9,790 bases of DNA, from contig QMLZ01000101.1 of the NCBI GenBank assembly GCA_003646995.1, forward strand, positions 1-9,790. Reading direction: 5' to 3'. The translations under genes were made by a program, and so were the position numbers. Shown one piece after another: positions 5,204 through 9,790 of this stretch. Origin of the DNA: Deltaproteobacteria bacterium. Its GTDB lineage: Bacteria > Desulfobacterota > DSM-4660 > Desulfatiglandales > Desulfatiglandaceae. Position 1 is the first letter of the stretch. Each line of letters starts with the position of its first letter. The notes beneath the pieces are model-generated. The model made no database searches. It saw only the letters and a program-made list of their open reading frames with translations, and had not been told where the DNA came from.

Positions 5204-8200
5204 GTGGAAAAGGAAATACCCCTGAAGGAGAAGATCCAACAGCTTTCAAAGAGTGTTGGGATTGGTAATTTCGGAGATGTTTTGGTTCTGGGTGGCGGCA
5301 TTAGTGGAATTCAGGCCGCCCTGGACCTTGCCAACTCAGGGTTTAAGGTTTATCTAGTGGAGAAGGGACCATCTCTAGGCGGGAAGATGGCCCAGCTTGA
5401 TAAGACCTTTCCCACCAATGACTGTTCCACCTGAATACTTGCACCCAAGATGGTCGAGGCCGACCGTCATGCCAACATAGAGATCCTCACCTATACTGAA
5501 GTGGAAAGAGTGGAAGGCAAAGCAGGGGACTTTACAGTAACCCTACTAAAGAAGCCACGGTATATCATTGAAGAAAACTGCACGGGATGTACCACGTGTG
5601 TGGAGTATTGCCCAATACAGGTTCCGGACCCATACAATCAAGAGCTTTCAACTAGCAAGGCCATTCATATATATTTTTCCCTTGCAGTTCCCCTCATAAC
5701 CTACATAGATGAAAACTGTATTTATCTTCAAGAAAACAAATGCCAGATCTGCCAGCAAGTCTGCGAAAACAATGCCATTGACTTCAGCCAGCAGCCCCGA
5801 AAGCTGGAAGTGAAGGTGGGCGCCATTATCTTATCCCCGGGTTTTGAGATATTTGATCCTGGCCTAAAAAATGACTATGGCTACGGGAGGATGCAGAACG
5901 TTATCACCAGCTTGGACTTTGAGAGGCTGCTCGCCTCTACTGGACCCTATGAAGGAGAGATCAGGCGGCCCTCAGACGGCAAGCATCCCAAGAAGATAGC
6001 CTGGATCCAGTGCGTTGGCTCAAGACGGGTTACCGAGGGCGACAACAGTTATTGTTCTGCAGTGTGCTGTACCTATACACAGAAGCAGGTGATTCTTGCA
6101 AAGGAGCATGATGCAGACCTTGAAGCAACCATCTTTCACAATGATATCCGATCCTATGGCAAGGATTTTGAGCGCTACTTTCAGAGAACAGAGGAACTTC
6201 AAGGGGTGAGATTCATAAGAAGCTATGTCTCTGTGGGCAGGGAAATACCCGAGACAAAGAATGTGACCATCAGGTATTCCACCACAGATGAAGGTGTGAA
6301 GGAAGAAGAGTTCGACCTGGTAGTGCTTTCCGTGGGATTGAATCCACCCAGTGATGCAAAGGGCTTGGCAGAAAGCTTTGCAATTGACCTGGAGAGTCAT
6401 GGATTCTGTAAAACCGATCCTTTGAAACGGATAGAGACGTCAAAGCAAGGTATCTTTGTAAGCGGCGCCTTCCAGGGGCCGGCGGACATTCCCGAATCGG
6501 TATTTGGAGCGAGCGGCGCAAGTGCCCTGTGTGGGGAAATTTTGGACTACAGGCGGGGAAAGCTTGTAAAGGAAAAGGAGTTTGCCGAAGAGGCGGACAT
6601 AACAGGTCAAGAGCCGAGGATCGGCGTATTCGTATGTCACTGCGGCGCCAACATCGGCAGGGTCGTGGACGTGCCATCTGTGGTGGCATACGCCTCTACC
6701 TTGCCTAATGTGGTGCACGCTCAGGAGCAGTTATTTTCGTGTACCACCAATTCCGCCAAGGAGATCACTGACACGGTGAGGGAAAAACGCCTTAATCGTG
6801 TGATAGTGGCTGCCTGCAGCCCTAGGACTCTGGAGCCACTGTTTCAGGACACCCTTCGGGAGGCAGGCCTGAATAAGTATCTGCTGGAGATGGCAAATAT
6901 TCGGGAGCACTGCTCCTGGGTTCATGCAAGGGAAAAGGAGGATGCCACCCAAAAGGCAAAGGATCTAGTACGGATGTCGGTTGCCAGGGCCGCTGCACTA
7001 GAGCCCCTTAGTGAGATTGAACTTCCCGTGAACAAAGAGGCTCTGGTTATCGGAGGAGGCATAGCGGGCATGACCTGCGCCCTTTCCATAGCCAGGCAGG
7101 GTCATGAGGTACATTTGATTGAAAAGGAAAAAGAACTTGGCGGAATAGCGAGGAGGCTTTATTACACGATTGATGGTCAGGACGTTCAAGCATACTTGGA
7201 AAAGTTAAAACAGGATGTCTACCGGCATCCACTGATCCACATATACACCGGTGCCACCATAACAGAGGCCACTGGATACGTTGGCAACTTTGTAACAAAG
7301 GTTAAATCAGATAAGGGCATGGTTGAAATAAAGCATGGAGCCGCGGTCGTGGCGGTAGGTGCCGATGAGTACAAGCCAACGGAATACCTTTACGGTGAAA
7401 ATGACAGGGTTCTAACCCACCTTGAATTTGAAGAGGCCATGGCTGGCGGTGAGGAGAAGGTGACCGGGGCGGGCACCGTGGTTATGATCCAATGCGTTGG
7501 GTGCAGGAACGAGGATAGGAATTATTGCAGCAGGGTATGTTGCAGCCATGCGGTAAAGAACGCACTGAAGCTAAAGGAGATAAACCCTGAAGTTGATATC
7601 TATATTCTTTTTAGGGACATGCGTACCTATGGATTTATGGAAGACTACTATAGGGAAGCCTCTGAAAGGGATGTGAAATTTATTCGCTATGAGCCGGAAG
7701 ATAAACCAAGTGTTGAGGCCGTGGAAGAAGGTGGGAGACAGGTCCTAAGGGTGGCGGTCACAGATCCGATTTTAGGGCAGAAACTGGCGATAGATGCCGA
7801 TGTGGTGTCCCTTGCAGCTGCCGTTATCCCAAGAGATGATAATGAAAGGATATCGCAGTTTTTCAAGGTATCTTTGGATGCTGACGGATTTTTCAAGGAG
7901 GCCCACGTAAAACTCAGGCCAGTGGAATTTCCTGCCGAGGGTGTCTTCCTTTGCGGTACTGCCCACTACCCCAAGCATATTCAGGAAGTAGTATCCCAAG
8001 CATATGGTGCAGCAAGCAGGGTCATGACCTTACTTTCCAAAGATACGGTCACGGCTTCCGGGTCCATCTGTGTGGTAGATGAAGATAAGTGCGTGGCCTG
8101 CGCCGCATGTATTGCTGCGTGCACTTACGGCGCTATAGAATTTAAGGAGACGGCCCATGGCAAGAGCGCCTGGGTCAATCCAGTGATTTGTAAGGGAGAC

Positions 8201-8341
8201 GGGTTGTGCAATTCAAAGTGCCCAACCGGGGCCATTTCTTTGAAGCACTTCACTGATGAAGAAATATTGTGCCAGATTGATGCCCTTGCAGGAGAGGAAG
8301 AAAGCCAAGAGGAATTCGACATGGCCGTTGGCGATATCTAA
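5204..8341 (+). CDS. bamE: Benzoyl-CoA reductase subunit BamE (double HdrA-like flavoprotein, selenocysteine at 77)
   Basis: BamE is the HdrA-like flavin subunit thought to split or join electron pairs in the Bam complex. Read through TGA 5432-5434 as selenocysteine, it has 1045 residues. Order of parts: FAD-binding GGGISG (30-35); the motif D73-C74-S75-T76-U77 followed by ILAPK, where HdrA proteins have Cys or Sec; ferredoxin-type clusters at C126-x2-C129-x2-C132-x3-C136 and C172/C180-x2-C183-x3-C187; an HdrA-type VCHCG start of a second unit (C478, C480); a second FAD site GGGIAG (617-622); and two C-terminal [4Fe-4S] motifs, C963-x2-C966-x2-C969-x3-C973 and C996/C1002/C1006. It is thus an HdrA-like half followed by a complete HdrA-like unit. 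GTG 5204 is set by GAGGTGAT (5191-5198). Automatic annotation would split it at 5434. BamF follows after 48 nt. Confidence 0.92.
5432..5470 (+). promoter_or_regulatory. Selenocysteine UGA and predicted SECIS hairpin in bamE
   Basis: TGA at 5432-5434 is in frame. Downstream, 5449-5456 pairs with 5461-5468 in 8 continuous base pairs (GATGGTCG with CGACCGTC, one T-G pair) closed by a four-base loop AGGC (5457-5460). The loop starts 22 nt after the TGA, within the range known for bacterial SECIS elements, and has GG as in the Escherichia coli fdhF loop. SelB would bind it to insert Sec. Confidence 0.75.
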
Positions 8342-8389
8342 TGAGCAAGACGAGAAAGAACGGTAATTAGGAAGGACGAGGTACTTGCA

Positions 8390-9157
8390 ATGAGCGATAA
8401 ACTCGGATTTAAGCCCAAGATCCTTGGTTTTGTGTGCCACTGGTGAGGATACGGGGCTGCGGACCTGGCTGGAGTTTCCAGACTTCAATACCCAAGTGAC
8501 ATAAGACTGATACGGGTCATGTGCTCGGGGAGGGTGGACCTTGGCTTTGTGCTGAGGGCCTTCTACAAGGGAATAGATGGGGTCTTCATTGGCGCCTGTC
8601 GCCTGAACGAATGCAATTACATCACGCAGGGTAATTATCATGCGTTACGGGTTACCCATATATGTAAAAAGCTGCTTGAGTACATGGGTATAAATCCTGA
8701 TAGAGTCAGGATAGAGTTCATGAGTTCCGGAGAAGGAACTAGATTTGCAAGGGTCGTGGCGGATTTCACGAAAAAGATTAGGGAACTGGGCCCCCTGGGA
8801 GAAGGGGATGGTTTGGATAAGGATACCATGAGCGTAAAGCTCAAAGCCGCCCTTTCAATTGTTCCCTACATAAGGTTGGCGGAAACGGAAAGGCTCAGGC
8901 TTCCAAAAATGCCCGAAGACCAGTACGAGGAATTTTTCGCCAGTGAAGAAGGACAGCGCCTCTTTGAGGAACTGATAGGGGAGCGCTTGTCTATCGCCCA
9001 GATCATGATCCTTCTCAAGGAAAGGGCCATGTCAACGGCTGAAATTGCTCAAAAGCTAGGACTTAGTCCCTCCCGGGTATCAAAGTACTTGAGCAATTCA
9101 TCCAAGATGGGACTGGTAAGATACGATATGGACCAGAAACGCTTTGCGCATGCTTAA
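8390..9157 (+). CDS. bamF: Benzoyl-CoA reductase subunit BamF (MvhD-like selenoprotein with C-terminal winged HTH)
   Basis: Starting at ATG 8390 and reading TGA 8444-8446 as selenocysteine gives 255 residues. GAGG (8378-8381) lies 8 nt before the start. Residues 1 to about 130 are MvhD-like: VCHW-U19-GYGAADLAGVSRLQYPSDIR, then RVMCSGRVD (C45) and GACRLNECNY (C70, C75). MvhD binds a [2Fe-2S] cluster and passes electrons to HdrA; here the partner is BamE, directly upstream. Sec replaces the Cys of the CxxC pair, as in methanogen VhuD. The last ~57 residues (199-255) form an added winged helix-turn-helix: MSTAEIAQKLGLSPSRVSKYL, then NSSKMGLVRYD. This tail is beyond the core MvhD fold; it could bind DNA or simply mediate contacts. 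Without recoding, only residues from M44 on would be called. bamG follows closely. Confidence 0.9.
8444..8481 (+). promoter_or_regulatory. Selenocysteine UGA and possible SECIS hairpin in bamF
   Basis: TGA 8444-8446 is in frame with both flanking MvhD segments. CTGGA (8469-8473) pairs with TCCAG (8477-8481), leaving a GTT loop (8474-8476) whose G is 27 nt past the TGA, within the bacterial SECIS range. The stem is short (5 bp, with mismatches below), so the structure is less convincing than the one in bamE; the codon assignment rests mainly on protein homology. Confidence 0.6.
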
Positions 9158-9204
9158 AAGTTGCGAAGAAACACTGAACAGGTGTGATGAGAGGTTCAGC
9201 GGCT

Positions 9205-9657
9205 ATGGATATGGATAGAGTGGATCAAATTATTGAAAAATACAATGGAGAGGCCAGCTCGCTAATTCAAGTATTGTTGGACATTCAGGCGGAGAACAAT
9301 TGGCTCCCCAGGGAGGCCTTGGAGAGAATAAGCGAGAAACTCCAGGTTCCCATGACTCGAATTTTACATATTGCTACTTTTTACAAGGCATTCAGCCTGG
9401 TACCCAAAGGCCGTCACCAGATTCACATCTGTATGGGTACAGCATGCCACGTCCGTGGGGCTCCACGCGTTCTGGACGCCGTACAGGAGATCACGGGGCT
9501 GAGTCCGGGTGAGACGGACTTGGATTTGAAGTTCAGTCTAGAGACAGTCAATTGCCTTGGATGCTGTGCCCTAGGACCGGTCGTGGAAATTGACGGTAAG
9601 GCCCATGGTAAGGTTTCACCGAGTGATGTTGGGAGCATATTAGAACAGTATGAATAG
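9205..9657 (+). CDS. bamG: Benzoyl-CoA reductase subunit BamG (NuoE-like [2Fe-2S] protein)
   Basis: The 150-residue product matches the NuoE/24-kDa family, a thioredoxin-like [2Fe-2S] subunit of NADH-oxidising modules. The N-terminal helical part (VDQIIEKYNGEASSLIQVLL, then ENNWLPREALERIS and ATFYKAFSL) leads to the cluster ligands C76-x4-C81 and C117-x3-C121, in HICMGTACHVRGA and NCLGCCALGP. With BamH it would form the NAD(H)-linked branch of the Bam complex. Of several in-frame starts (GTG 9184, ATG 9187, ATG 9205), I chose 9205 because GAGAGG (9189-9194) lies 10 nt upstream and homologues start near this point; the choice is not certain. It ends 9 nt before bamH. NuoE-like proteins also occur in bifurcating hydrogenases, but the position after bamF decides the call. 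Confidence 0.87.
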   Translation: MDMDRVDQIIEKYNGEASSLIQVLLDIQAENNWLPREALERISEKLQVPMTRILHIATFYKAFSLVPKGRHQIHICMGTACHVRGAPRVLDAVQEITGLSPGETDLDLKFSLETVNCLGCCALGPVVEIDGKAHGKVSPSDVGSILEQYE

Positions 9658-9666
9658 GATAGGATT

Positions 9667-9790
9667 ATGGCGCGAATAAATTCACCTGCTGAATTGGAAG
9701 AATATAGGAAAAAACTTCTGGCTGAAAGGGACCCTGAGAAGCCTTGCATAACCCTGTGTTCTGGGTCAGCCTGCCACGCAAGCGGTAGCA
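9667..9790 (+). CDS. bamH: Benzoyl-CoA reductase subunit BamH (NuoF-like), N-terminal part only
   Basis: ATG 9667 follows the bamG stop by 9 nt, with AGGA (9661-9664) just upstream. The 41 visible residues begin MARINSPAELEEYRKKLL and reach ITLCSGSACHASGS. The C31-x4-C36 pair is the start of the N-terminal thioredoxin-like [2Fe-2S] domain found in HydB/HoxF/NuoF-type flavoproteins. The FMN/NADH-binding and [4Fe-4S] parts would lie beyond the right edge. The BamH name rests on this motif and on gene order. Confidence 0.75.
   Translation, partial: MARINSPAELEEYRKKLLAERDPEKPCITLCSGSACHASGS

Noticed and set aside
5204..5434. bamE as a pseudogene or a split pair of genes because of the in-frame stop
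   Set aside because: The frame is unchanged on both sides, flanking residues fit HdrA without a gap, the stop replaces a position that is Cys/Sec in the family, and a SECIS-like hairpin follows.
8341..8370. Nine-codon ORF between bamE and bamF
   Set aside because: It has no ribosome site of its own beyond bamE coding sequence and no recognisable content; chance is sufficient.
8444..8446. TGA read as Trp or Gly through a variant genetic code
   Set aside because: TGA is a normal stop for the AbrB-like (587-589) and GNAT (1062-1064) genes, and both internal TGAs fall at known Cys/Sec sites.
3913..9157. Methanogen-type heterodisulfide reductase/hydrogenase cluster
   Set aside because: HdrA-, HdrD- and MvhD-like genes are present, but the upstream W-dependent bamB, bamC and downstream NuoE/NuoF-like genes define the Bam complex, and the ribosome sites are bacterial in style.
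1..9790. tRNA, rRNA, CRISPR array or insertion sequence
   Set aside because: No cloverleaf, rRNA segment, regularly spaced direct repeats or transposase frame was seen. The DUF2080-like gene alone does not show a mobile element.

Overview
The window carries the first two thirds of a class II benzoyl-CoA reductase operon (bamB-C-D-E-F-G and the first 41 codons of bamH), all on the + strand from 1321 to the right edge. The encoded complex dearomatises benzoyl-CoA to cyclohexa-1,5-diene-1-carbonyl-CoA without ATP, using a tungsten active site and Hdr/Mvh/Nuo-like electron-transfer subunits. These operons occur in strictly anaerobic aromatic degraders. The moderate GC content, the frequent GTG starts and the use of selenocysteine in two subunits suggest a sulfate-reducing or syntrophic member of the Desulfobacterota (former Deltaproteobacteria). 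The species cannot be named from the sequence.

Layout. Positions 1-245 (- strand) hold the N-terminal part of a transglutaminase-like cysteine peptidase-fold protein that runs off the left edge. The divergent intergenic region (246-400) holds a TTGACA promoter and an array of 11-nt repeats. It is followed on the + strand by a 62-residue AbrB/DUF2080-like DNA-binding protein (401-589) and a GNAT acetyltransferase (612-1064). The 256-bp gap before bamB holds a second copy of the same TTTTTCCTTGACAG promoter plus 11-nt repeat array, then a leader with a 31-codon small ORF and a terminator-like hairpin. The bam genes follow with short gaps, except for the 130-bp bamD-bamE gap, which carries an imperfect inverted repeat made of about 7-nt units.

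Two genes are interrupted by an in-frame TGA that is best read as selenocysteine. In bamE (HdrA-like), TGA 5432-5434 falls in the motif DCS-T-U-ILAPK. In bamF (MvhD-like), TGA 8444-8446 falls in CHW-U-GYGAADLAG. Each is followed by a hairpin at a distance suitable for a bacterial SECIS. TGA also serves as an ordinary stop here (AbrB-like and GNAT genes), so this is site-specific recoding. Without recoding both genes would be called as truncated pieces.

How the genes fit together. BamB holds the W-pterin active site and BamC is its three-cluster ferredoxin partner. BamD (HdrD/CCG-like), BamE (double HdrA-like flavoprotein) and BamF (MvhD-like) form the putative electron-bifurcating or confurcating core. 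BamG and BamH (NuoE/NuoF-like) begin the NADH-linked branch. The repeated operator-like array links the regulator/acetyltransferase pair to the bam operon and suggests a small co-regulated unit, with the AbrB-like protein as one candidate regulator.
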